From the NCBI GenBank assembly GCA_028455995.1, contig JABELC010000012.1:1571261-1635260 (forward strand): 64,000 nt of DNA, read 5' to 3'. A program made the position numbers and the translations under genes. This document shows, piece after piece, positions 10,637 through 20,506 of this stretch. Within the stretch, counting starts at the first letter, position 1. Each line of letters starts with the position of its first letter. The notes beneath the pieces are model-generated. The model ran no database searches, had not been told where the DNA came from, and saw nothing but the letters and a program-made list of their open reading frames with translations. The DNA is from Scleromitrula shiraiana. Taxonomy: Eukaryota; Ascomycota; Leotiomycetes; Helotiales; Sclerotiniaceae.

Positions 10637-13078
10637 ATGCCGCGAGGCAAACGAGGTGGTAGTGGCGCGCGGAGGGGCAACTTCACTCCAAGAGGAGGTA
10701 GAAGAGAGAATTCCAGTCCTGGGACCTCATTCATTCCTTTCGCCGGAACATATGTTCCTCAGAGACCTCATAGTGGTAATATCTCTTTCTCTCTACGTTA
10801 ACTACATTGATGCTAACAAATCTTGTTCTCGTAGGTTTTACACTTCAAGATGAAGCTCGCAATACTGAGCGTCACCAATCCTACTGGGATTCGGATCTAA
10901 AACTGAGGCATGCGAGAGTTAATTTCGTGAGCTCGGGGGAATTCAAACCTCCTGATCTCGTTAAAGACTCTGAGGAAGCTTTGGCTGAGATGAGTCTGGA
11001 ATCGCCAAATTCTTCGAAGGCAAATTTGGCACAGGATGAACAAACTATAGATGAATCGCATGCGGACAAACTCGAAATTGATGACGTAGAAGAAAACAAT
11101 CTTGGAGTATCCTCATCATTCATGATCGATACAATCGGTAGCAAACCTATTGAAACTGGCTTGCCTTCTCCACATCTGCGACGTCTGCGCTCAGTATCGC
11201 CAGCACGGTCCGATTCGAGCGAAGAAGTTATACTTTTCCATGGACGTGGTCAGCCTACAAGAAAGATCATCGAAGATACCCCAATTGCTGCAGATCTCAT
11301 AGATGCCAAGATCAAAATTGTTGAAGACAAACTGGTTGAGCAACGGCACCTACTCGAGGAGACATTGAAAAGTCAGAAAGTATTGGCACAAACATCACCA
11401 GAAGTTGTAGTTCCATCTTCTCCCAACTTCGAAGCAATATTGCCAAGACGTAGCGTCAACAACAAACGTCGGGATCATTTCGAAGAGCGCCGCTGGGTTA
11501 TGGACGATGCTGAAAATGCCATACTTGCTGACTATATCGCAAACATGGACCAAGAAGAAAGTAACGATGAAATGGGTCAAAATTTCAACAGGCGCGAGCT
11601 AGGGGGCGATGACGATGCGGTTTGGCAAGATGTTTCTTCCGCGGAAGCAGAAGATACAGTCAAACCATCACCATCACACGGTTGGGGTCGCACGGAATTA
11701 GAAGATCTCGATGACCTTAGTACTTCCGACGAAGCTCGCGGAAAAGTGCAAACCGTTCTTTCTAAAAGAGAGCGTGTAACGGGTATACAATACTTGGTCG
11801 TTTGGGAGAATCAAGATATAGATGAAGCCAGATGGGTTTCGATTAATGTACTCCAAGAATCCGGTGCGCTACCACTCATCGAGGTGTTTGAAGCCGAGGA
11901 GAAATTAGTCGCCGAGTTTCAGAGCAATGGAGATGAGGATACAGACGATTCGGATGAGACTGACGACAATGACGACGACGACGACAATCAAGATGACGAG
12001 CAAGACCTAATCCAAAGAAGAATCGACCGAATGGATGATGAACAAATAGCAAGAATCTTAGCTAAACAAGAACAATTGGGTATGGGCGGAGATGAAATTC
12101 TTCTCTTTGACGACGAAGTTGATGATGACGACGATGATGACGATAACCAAGCAATCCAGACTCGGACAACGATAGATCTCGAAGGGTTTATACTAGCTGG
12201 CAAGAGGGGCAATAAAGGAAAGCAAAGACGACAAGGCGAATTTCCCGCCGCCGCTGCTCTTGCTGATGCATATGATGGTTTTGATGTGATGGATTTCGAT
12301 GGCCCAGTCCTCAGGAAAAAACCAAAAGGACGTAAGGGTAAATTGATTCTTGATATCTCTGACTCAGAGCTCGAAGCTTCGATGCAATCGGCATGGGAGA
12401 ATGATCGCAGCAAGAAGAAGGAAAGAAAGAAAGAACGCGAAATACTACGTGCACAGGGCCTTCTGACTGGCAAAAACGGAAAGCCTGATCTCAAAGTAAA
12501 GTATAAGGAGGGTATGGGCATTCATGCTATCAAAGAAGAAATTAAGCACTTTTTGATGGGTCATAACACTACGTTCGTATTTCTTTTACTATTCTCTAAG
12601 TAATGCTAATATATACAGGCTTTCTTTACCTCCAATGGACAAAGCCGACAGAAAAGTGGTTCATGAAATTGCAAACGCTTTCAAATTGAAGTCCAAATCG
12701 GCAGGTACAGGCAGCAAACGATATCCGATACTCTACCGTACCTCTCGTACTTCAGCTTATGCAGAGCGCACGTTTGAACAAGTTGAGGCAAGGCTCGCAC
12801 GTCGCTTTCTTCCTCGTAATGATGTTGGTGGAAGAAGATCCGGCGCAGCGCCAACACGTCGTACTGGTGGAGGAGGCTTTGGTAATGCCGCAGCTAGCTA
12901 TCGGGATGGCGATATTGTCGGAGCATCGGCCCCAGAACTTGGTGTCGAAAACAGAGGTCGCGCAATGTTGGAGAAGATGGGATGGAGCAGCGGAACTGCC
13001 TTGGGTGCTCTAAATAATAAAGGCATTCTGCAGCCTGTTTCTCATGTTGTAAAAACAACCAAAGCTGGTTTGGGATAA
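10637..13078 (+). CDS. SQS1: Sqs1-type R3H and G-patch protein (Prp43 activator family)
   Basis: Exons 10637-10775, 10835-12572 and 12619-13078 give 778 residues. The N terminus is RG-rich (MPRGKRGGSGARRGNF). A long acidic middle part has two Asp/Glu runs, and the C-terminal region has PPMDKADRKVVHEIANAF (R3H domain, about residues 629-700, nucleic-acid binding) and GRAMLEKMGWSSGTALGALN (G-patch, about 737-778). R3H plus terminal G-patch is the layout of yeast Sqs1/Pfa1, which activates the DEAH helicase Prp43 in spliceosome disassembly and ribosome synthesis. Residues about 349-390 (KVQTVLSKRERVTGIQYLVV) look like a chromo-like fold segment. The second intron must start at GTTCGT (12573) to keep the frame into LSLPPMD; this 5' site is non-consensus, and the in-phase alternative GTATTT would break the R3H domain. 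Tail-to-tail with H2B. Confidence 0.88.
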
Positions 13079-13605
13079 AATTGTAAAATTGGGATCTGGC
13101 TCACAAAAAAAGAAATTCCTGTAAACCTAATTTCCAAAGCAAAATTGTTCTAGATGGATGATTTTGAGCCAACAATGTTGTGAAATCAATTAATTCCATG
13201 AATTCAAATTCGACCTGCTGTGTTGTGTTGTTGCGTTGGGGCAAGATGTGGGGAATCGCGTTGTTCGTTCGTCGCGTCGCGACTGCTATTTTGGTTGCCA
13301 TCTACTTGCACTCACAAAGTCGCTTGAATTCAATTCACGGAATTCTGGGGAAAGTGGAAGTGTATTAAGTTCATAATGTTTGAATTTCGTCTTCTGAACT
13401 CCCTATTCTGATGTGAAGACATTTATTGTACAGCCTCGTACCCCTAAAGCAGACCGTGAAGACATTTGCCCCCATAAAAAAGCAGACCATCCATAACGCA
13501 TTAAAAAGAAAACCCACGGTTCTCGAAAAACAGCAGCCCTCATCTAGTAGATGACCCAGAGCTCAAGCATATCCGATATTCCCATAACCCAAAAGAAAAG
13601 ACAAT
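13079..13605. other. Convergent 3' region, SQS1 / H2B
   Basis: Both genes end here. No gene is seen; small frames on either strand have no recognisable features. It should hold the 3' UTRs and poly(A) sites of both genes. Confidence 0.6.
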
Positions 13606-14214
13606 TTATTTAGTGCTGGAAGAGTACTTGGTAACAGCCTTGGTACCTTCAGAGACAGCGTGTTTGGCAAGTTCACCAGGAAGGATAAGGCGGACACTTT
13701 GTAAGGAATTAGCACATGTAGATGGCGGTGGAATGCGTTGGTACATACGAGGTTTGGATCTCTCGTGATGAGATGGTAGACTTCTTGTTATAAGCAGCAA
13801 GCTTGGATGCCTCAGTTGCGACACGTTCGAAGATATCTGGTGTATTCTATTAGAGATTGTATAACAAGAGGCGTGGATGTATGCATACCATTGACGAAAG
13901 AGTTCAAGATAGACATAGCTCTGTTGGAGATACCGGTATCAGGGTGGACTTGCTTAAGAACTGCGATGAAAAAGTCAGTATTGTTTTCATGGAAGATTCG
14001 CGAAAAAGACGCGCCGAAGACGCGATCAATGTTGGAAATGAGCTGAAATCTTACCTTTGTAGATGTATGAAGAGTAAGTCTCCTTGCGGACCTTGCGCTT
14101 CTTCTTTCCCTCACCAGAGGTGGTTTTCTTTCCAGCTTCAGTTGGCTTAGAAACGCTCTTGGCTGCTGGAGCCTTTGCGGGAGCTTTGTTTGCGGATTGT
14201 GCTTTGGCAGGCAT
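13606..14214 (-). CDS. Histone H2B (four exons)
   Basis: Exons on the minus strand: 14214-14055, 13960-13889, 13836-13749, 13696-13606; 136 residues. The lysine/alanine-rich tail ([20 protein letters not shown]) leads into the basic stretch [20 protein letters not shown], then the histone fold ([60 protein letters not shown]). The C terminus [15 protein letters not shown] carries the conserved ubiquitinated lysine (K in AVTKY). Introns of 94, 52 and 52 bases. H2B pairs with H2A in the nucleosome; their genes are usually head-to-head and close, but the H2A gene here lies 8.4 kb away in the same divergent arrangement. TATA and CGCG boxes sit about 160-180 bases upstream. Confidence 0.98.
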
Positions 14215-14372
14215 TTTGATGATAGAATAAGATGTAGAAATTGATTTAATTTAAAGAGTTAGAATGAAGTTGATGAAATTTTAATGTAAGTGTGTGGATG
14301 ATCTGGTTGGAATAAGTTGTTGTTGAAGGAAAGGAAAGAAAGTTGAAATGGCTCAGAGGGAAATCCGTACGC

Positions 14373-14378
14373 TTTATA
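14373..14378 (-). promoter_or_regulatory. H2B TATA box
   Basis: TATAAA read on the minus strand, about 160 bases upstream of the H2B ATG. The spacing and the neighbouring CGCG box match the H2A promoter. Confidence 0.65.
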
Positions 14379-14386
14379 AGATCTCG

Positions 14387-14397
14387 AAAAAACGCGA
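14387..14397 (-). promoter_or_regulatory. CGCG/A-run box upstream of H2B TATA
   Basis: On the plus strand AAAAAACGCGA, 8-14 bases upstream of the TATA box in the direction of H2B. A similar ACGCGAAAA box occupies the same relative place before H2A. ACGCG is the core of MluI-type cell-cycle boxes in fungi; a role in S-phase timing is inferred only. Confidence 0.4.
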
Positions 14398-15740
14398 CCC
14401 GTTTGATCACTTCTTAGAGGTCCATACGCTAAACCCAATTCATATAAAAAAATAAGTAAACTGAACTAAACCCAAAATAATTTGAATACATCAAATTCAA
14501 AATCATTTTTTTAAAATATATATATATCCAAAGCAAAGTTACCGCCAGCCACTACACTACACTATGTTGACGCTACCGATGAAAAATGAAAAATGAACAT
14601 CATCATCACTTCCATTTCCAGAGTCCTAATTCCAAAATCCAATTCGCACCACAACACAACACAACACAATCCAGCATAGCATAGTACGGTACAGTATATT
14701 CCAGTACAGTACAGTACCGTAGAGCATTTTATTTCATCTTTCTCATCGTCCTTCTCATCTGCATCTGCATCTGCATCTCCATTATTTTCATCATCATCAT
14801 CATCATCATCAACATCATCATCATCATCGTCGTCGTCGTCGTCGTCGTTACCATCTGTACTAAAATTCATGGACAAAATGACAAGTACAACAGTACAGTT
14901 GGTACCAACACCACAAGACAATCATTTTTGGCATACATATACATATACATATCAGTATCAGTATCATATCGGACAGTTTTTCAATTCATTCGAGTCTCTT
15001 GTTTCATTCCATTTCCATTTCGCTCGACAGAAAGTCATGATCCATTAATGCAACGATACAACATACATCAACTTCCAAAATTACCTACATAGTAGGTAAT
15101 ATTACCATATTCTATGATATAGTACAGTACATTACAGTACAGTACAGTACAGTACATTCATTTGCTCTACATATCCTTTTTTCTACCTTTTACTCACAAT
15201 CAGTTCTATGTATATAACTTCAAGTTTGAGTGTAGGTACATGCACATACATACATACATTGTAAATGGTACCTTGTGTGTACTTATCCTACACATACTTA
15301 GGTAGTAGGTATATAACATCAATCCTAACCAATTACCTGACACATCGTGAGTTCCTGTTTTGTTATAATTGCTTTCCTTAACAATTGCTTCCCTTTATCT
15401 CATCTCATCTCGGACTCTCATCCTGTCTATTATCATCATATTCCCTTCCTTTTTCGTTCATTTCATTCATTCTTGCTTTCTCCACAGTACTATTTTTTTT
15501 TTTGAATATGCCGGTGAATAAATGCCTAGGTGTAGTATATACCATGTAGGTAGATAATTAGGAAACGATATTGTGGCTCTACCTTCTTAATTTTTGGCAA
15601 TAAGCAAGAGCATTCTGATGTTATGTTGTCTACTACCCACCTATCGTAGGTTATCAGATTTTTCCGAGCCTCTGACGATTTATTTATTCATGATTCAAAC
15701 TTAAATTTATCCCCAAATCGGATGTAAATACATTCTCAGA
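14398..15740. other. H2B upstream region rich in microsatellites
   Basis: No gene recognised. It holds a dense set of simple repeats: CACAA (14647-14670), ACAGT/GTACAGTACC runs (14688-14720), CATCTG (14756-14780), CAT/CATCAT (14786-14826), CGT (14827-14850), ATACAT (14934-14952) and ACAGT (15122-15156). A 119-codon minus-strand frame here is only the poly-Asp translation of the CAT/CGT run. Confidence 0.7.
14754..14850. repeat. CATCTG / CAT / CGT compound microsatellite
   Basis: Three adjacent simple repeats: hexamer CATCTG, then CAT trimers with one interruption, then CGT trimers. The CAT to CGT change suggests expansion of a mutated unit. Confidence 0.9.
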
Positions 15741-17090
15741 CATGAACGAACGCAGCTGCTCAGTTTCGTCAACATAGCCTTCGGGCCCAAGCAGCTATAG
15801 CCACTAAAGCTCAACAGGACTACGAGAATGAGCTTGTCAAGCATGATGAGCCGTTCGCGATCGTGCGGGAACTCCGCTGCTCAATTTCATCAACATAGCC
15901 TTCGTGCTCAAGCACCAATAGCGCCTAAAGCACAACAGAGTTATGAGCTTGTAAATATGCACTTCCAGGCTCTGCTCAGTTCCCGTTTGAGTCGACGAGG
16001 GGCACACCATCGCAAACCAACTTTTGCTCGTCGCCATCGCAATTTGAAGCTTTCCCAACGAATAACCTCCGCCAAACCCCAGACCCCCACTCAATCCAAT
16101 CGCCGCCAATTCCTCCAACTTTTCCCTACGAGTCGATTACGACCAACTTAGGTCCGAGACAGCGACCCTGGAGACGGAATCTGAACAATAGTTACCAAAG
16201 CACGACGGTACTAAAAATTGCCTAGCTGCAAATCCTGCCACAAATGATACATAGTTCCACTTTAAGAAAGTTGCCTTTGGAATGGGTATGCTTTAATCAT
16301 TACTTCGTTTTATGGATATCTCAACTGACAACTTTCTGCGCCCCCCAGGCCCATTGAAACCCACAAATCCACATAGTGCAGGCAACAAGCTTGCCAAATA
16401 TTCTGATGCCGCTAAACACCTTCAAACTCTAAGAGCCAATCACAACCAGCTTGAATCTTAGAGAGCGACTCTGAAGGCAGAAGCCGAGCTTACTGGAGGA
16501 TCCTGTTTTCTGTTCTCGTCATATCAATTCCACTATCAACGAGCAAACCATTAGCAGTACTTTTTCCCGTCTGAGCCAGCTGGAGACTCCAGATTAAGAA
16601 TCAATAACCTCTACATTCAAAATAAGAATTAACCACGGTGTAAGAATCAAGTTGAAGATACAAAATGACAAGGCTGTTCCTTCTCGTCCGTTTTATGATT
16701 CGTGATTCTTGGACCTATGCCCAGGAAATAGGGGTGGTTTAATCCGCCTGTTATGTTGTGGCATCAGGAGAGCTCCCAACTGCTTCAAGAGGTGATAGTG
16801 GATGATACTCCCGAGTCTCAGCTTGTGGCTCTTAAGTTCTGTAGAGCTCTCCTTAACCAATGGGGCGTATCTCTTGGCTCGCAGGCATTTACAATTTCAG
16901 TATATGGTACGCTCATCGATGATCTTATCAACCACGCCAACAAGCTTGTCCTCGCATCTACAAAGTTCTTCTTCAGTTGCTGCTTTCTAGCCAGTCGGGA
17001 CTGGTGGATGGGGCAAGGACGCTCAGAGTATTTGTATATGTACAAATACCATAATAGGCAAAGCAAAATACATACCTAATTGCCTGCGTT
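15740..17090 (+). pseudogene. Decayed coiled-coil/Gag-like reading frame fragments
   Basis: A stretch with protein-like but broken frames. A module reading AAQF-QHSLRAQA-IA-KAQQ-YE is present twice, starting near 15755 and 15876, in different frames, so it is a tandem duplication with a frameshift. Further on come RVDYDQLRSETATLETESEQ (near 16131), NKLAKYSDAAKHLQTLRANH (near 16384) with an in-frame TAG after NQLES, and DDTPESQLVALKFCRALLNQ (near 16801). Gln/Ala/Leu-rich heptad-like sequence suggests a coiled coil such as a Gag or structural protein. The DDTPESQLVAL stretch recurs in mutated form near 20401 inside the inverted-repeat element, so both are probably pieces of one repeat family. 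No catalytic domain was recognised; family unassigned. Confidence 0.4.
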
Positions 17091-18483
17091 CGTTCTTAAC
17101 AAGCCAGTCTTAGGTTCGACATCGTCTTTTGGTTATTCGAAAGCGCTATGTAGGATTGCCTAACCTTTTGATACGGTAACATTGGTAACTTGATCAAGCA
17201 TCTTTACCCATCCACCAAGGTCCCAGATACCATCATTATCAAAGTTGTGGGAAGTCTTGGCCGCGGACAATTTAAACCTTCACATGCGGCTCAAGCAGCA
17301 AAGTTGCGTTGCGTGTCAAATTCCTTGACTAGAAGGCCAATGCGACTCGCTTGAAGCATACAACAGTTTCATAGATAACCATGATAGAAGCAAGGAAAAA
17401 AATATACACGGTGCATAAACTTCTATAATTATGCACGTATGAATATGAATGAATCTGAAATAAATTGAAATTCCAAGATCTGGTACCTAAAAAGATTATT
17501 CATCTTATCTACTTGATCTTCAAATCGATTAACTGCAACCATAAATCCCAGCATCCATACATCTATCGTATTTCGTACTCGCCCAGCCATCCACATATCC
17601 CAAATCCGTCTCCATCAACCCACCTCATACATTGTTCCCTTACACGAAACCAAATTTGTGCCTTCAGTATCAGTTGGTGTTTTTCAGTATAGTCAGCTTC
17701 CCATGGATAATATTATGCGTGGTATACATTACTTACCATAAATGACGAACATTATCAACAAATCATATGAACTTCTTTTTGGATAGGAACGTCCCGATGT
17801 AGCCCTATTGAGAAAAGTCATTTACAGACGCTGCTACCAATGGCATCTCGTCAAAGAAAATATAATACTGGGGTATTGCAATGCAAACCTTCCAATTCTT
17901 CAGTGTATAAGGGAAGGACAAGGGCATGGGTAGTTTCACACCCTTTGGTATCGAAGGAAATGTTAGATCAGAAGAGGGATTCGATATCGTCAAGCACGAT
18001 ATTTTCGCGATTTGACCTGAAAATCGTTGCCTATTGGAACTCAGATGGGGCCCACGCTCAACCAGGGGAAGGATGGTCATAGTCATTCTCTAATTGAAAC
18101 AATTAGTCCCAACCGAAGGAACAGTATCAAGTCGAAGATTAGTCTTAGCCTTCTAATGCTCGCTCGCCATGTCGTCTATACGCAACTCATCCACTGTTCC
18201 AATTTCCAATGTGTTCTCGTATCTATCACATGTAGCTTTGCAAATCGATACTTATACACATTCGAGCATCTTGTCCATCTCTCAGATATGCAATCAATTG
18301 TTAGCACTTTTCTAAATAAAGAAGAATGCCGAGGGGTATGTGTAAAGCAAACAAGGAGACAATACCCTTTTGAGCCATGTAATATGGGTACCACCGACTG
18401 ATAGAAGATGATGTATTCATCTAAAACCTGAAATATGGTGAAACACCTCATAAGCTTATTGAATATGTGGTATTTTTATAAGA
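17091..18483. other. Spacer with no assignable gene
   Basis: Small overlapping frames on both strands near 17805-18450 (up to 124 codons) lack recognised motifs and compete with each other. Base composition is close to genic, so it may be decayed transposon or gene sequence, but I cannot name it. Confidence 0.4.
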
Positions 18484-18485
18484 TA

Positions 18486-18546
18486 GTCCGTAGACTCTTC
18501 ACGAATTTTGAAATTTCGTGGCAAAGTGGTCCGTAGGCCCTTCAAA
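18486..18546 (+). repeat. Left terminal inverted repeat
   Basis: Begins GTCCGTAGACTCTTCACGAA and contains a second CCGTAGGCCCTTC copy near 18531. Pairs with 20444-20504. Confidence 0.8.
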
Positions 18547-18722
18547 AAACTTCAAGTTTCTCGGAAATCAAGTATGTTGAGTAATAACATACATCAGAAG
18601 GATTGAACCTCTTGGTTCTTATTTCTTACTAACACTTATAATGCCGTCCGCATCTATAGATTGTTACGCCCACATTCTCGCTGTATTATTCCCCAGCTTA
18701 TGGCTTCGGGGAATAAACCGTA

Positions 18723-19373
18723 TCAGACCCTCCAAGAATCTTCCCACCAATCTAGCAGATCTTCTACGAGGTGCTGATTATGTGGGGGTCGTATAGGCAA
18801 TTGTCTTGCCACAGCTCTTCTTCGGGCATCCACTTGTAATAATACATTAAGTGTGTAGTACCCGAACAGCTTGTTCTCAAATCGATTGAGACGTTGATTC
18901 AACCTGAACGGGCTGTTCATTGGCATCGTATCATAACAAATGAGGAGACGAATACCAAATGTTTGATGCTCCTCCCACTAAGGCAACCAAGATTTTGCCG
19001 GAAGACAAGCACCCGAGTTTCCCCTCAATACAAAAGTAATCTTTTCTGGTACATTTAAGTTGTATCTGCGAGCCGCTCGCACAGCTGCCATGATACGACA
19101 AAAACGTTCCAAATGATCATTTTCGTTTCTGACAGGATGGTATACAGGGAGCAGATCATCTGCTCGGGAAACGTGAAAGACATGAAACACGTGCATATTC
19201 ACAGTATTCATGTTCTGGGCGTTCATATACCTCAAAACTTTTGGGGATACCAATCGTGATTCAGCTATTCCATTGGCTACAGTTTGATCCGCACCAAGGA
19301 CAACATCTGGGGAACTTTTTCGTCCAAAAACGAACACAAATTGATGTTTTGCGCTTTCTTCGAATTGCGCCAT
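18723..19373 (-). pseudogene. Unknown 216-codon frame inside the TIR element, one stop
   Basis: From ATG at 19373 to the stop at 18723 the minus strand is open except for one TAG at 18978-18980 (after ACLPAKSWLP). The frame remains open upstream of the ATG to 19529, and that part also reads protein-like (NGAEWWETIYDNEEAKQAAM). The protein is Arg/Asn-rich in the middle (RFCRIMAAVRAARRYNLNVP) and ends LVEDLLDWWEDSWRV. I recognise no family. One stop over 217 codons means either a young pseudogene, a spliced gene or a read error. It is divergent from the plus-strand frame at 19457, with 83 bases between the two ATGs. Confidence 0.45.
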
Positions 19374-19456
19374 CGCCGCTTGTTTCGCTTCTTCGTTGTC
19401 GTAAATGGTTTCCCACCACTCAGCTCCATTTTTGATCGGAACCTCGATCTGTTCAA

Positions 19457-20389
19457 ATGGATCCGGGGGATCGATTTGTGCGTCTAATCCTGAACGCTCA
19501 AACTGGCTCTGACCCCCGTGCTGAGGATATCATTATTGAACGAATGCGCATGGATTTGAAAAATAGTTGGGCTGACTAAGTTAATGAAACCAATGAGGCA
19601 CAAGTTGCCATCGATCGGCAACTACTCGCCACCGAGGCGAGCAGGATCCAAGCAATGGCTCCTGCTGATCGTACTCTCCAATAGCAAATGATCCTGGGAA
19701 TGTTTACGCTGCCCGAGCTAACGGCTGCTCAAACTACAAGTAAGATAGATACAACTTGCTCCTGGTTCATGAATTCGCACAACTCCTGCTGTTTGATGTG
19801 TCTAAGATCAATGCTGATATTGAAAATAGGTGCGCCAGCTGCCAACGATGCAGACATGGCAGGTACTGTTGCTGTAGTTAAAACTGCAGACGAGGCCCAG
19901 CATACTGGCAGGGCTCAAGGATGTACGGCGGTGGTAAACGCCGTCACAGACAGAAAGCGTGGACGCAGACATCATGGTCCGCATGATTATAACCACGTTC
20001 CTCTTCGCCGAGGTAATGGTGTGGATGCGCGACCAATCGCGCCTCTCACCATAAATGATGAGTAGCAGAAGCAGCAGCCACAACAACAGCAGCGCCAGCA
20101 ACAGCAGCGACCTCAATCGCAGCCGGCCGCTGTGAATGTTTATGGTCCATCCATAAACACAGACATCAGCTCTTTGAGCCTCCGACAAATCCGAGCCCTC
20201 AGTGGCAGTATAGGTAGAGGCGATCGCCGTGGAGGCGGATATCGCAGACGCTCTCGCTCCCCAGACAAGGACCGAGACCGAAACTTCCGTGACCACAAAG
20301 ACGGTAACAGTAAGGGTCGCGGTAGTAAAGGTGGTAAAGGTGGAGTGGGAAGCGCCGGCTCAGCCAGTAACCCACAACCCGCGAATTAA
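19457..20389 (+). pseudogene. Gag-like Gln/Arg/Gly-rich frame inside the TIR element, three stops
   Basis: One frame runs from ATG (MDPGDRFVRLILNAQTGS) to TAA at about 20387-20389, 311 codons, interrupted by TAA at 19577, TAG at 19682 and TAG at 20063. All three can come from CAA or CAG by a single C to T change, the direction expected from RIP. The N-terminal third is helical and charged (ATEASRIQAMAPADRTLQ). The C-terminal third is Gln-rich (QQQQRQQQQ), then rich in Arg, Ser and Gly (GRGDRRGGGYRRRSRSPDKD, GSKGGKGG), an RNA-binding look. This order resembles Gag proteins, but no zinc knuckle is visible. A possible intron (GTAAGA near 19739 to AAATAG near 19829) would remove the least protein-like part. 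Confidence 0.45.
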
Positions 20390-20443
20390 TTTTGCGTTGA
20401 ATGATACTCCCGAATAGCTTGTAGCCATAGAAGCATGAGCGCG

Positions 20444-20504
20444 TTTGAAGAGTCTACGGACAACTTTGCCGCGAAACTTCAAAATTCGTGAAGAGCCTAC
20501 GGGC
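20444..20504 (-). repeat. Right terminal inverted repeat
   Basis: Reverse complement begins GCCCGTAGGCTCTTCACGAA and matches 18486-18546. It keeps more C and G than the left end, as if less mutated. Confidence 0.8.
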
Positions 20505-20506
20505 TA

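Larger units (their letters stand above)
18486..20504. mobile_element. 2.0-kb element with 61-base terminal inverted repeats
   Basis: The ends 18486-18546 and 20444-20504 are inverted copies of each other with about 7 mismatches in 61, six of them transitions. Each end carries the motif CCGTAGrCyCTTC twice, about 44 bases apart (subterminal repeats). A TA dinucleotide sits directly outside both ends (18484-18485 and 20505-20506), fitting a TA target duplication as in Tc1/mariner-like elements and related MITEs. Inside are two divergent reading frames, each broken by in-frame stops. No DDE transposase motif was recognised, so it may be non-autonomous or of an unfamiliar class. It lies in the spacer that separates H2B from H2A. 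Confidence 0.65.

Noticed and set aside
14562..14921. 119-codon minus-strand frame with a poly-Asp run
   Set aside because: Made by the CAT/CGT microsatellite; flanks have no domain or codon signal.
17805..18451. Overlapping frames on both strands (80-124 codons)
   Set aside because: Mutually overlapping, no recognised domain, and neither strand is clearly favoured.
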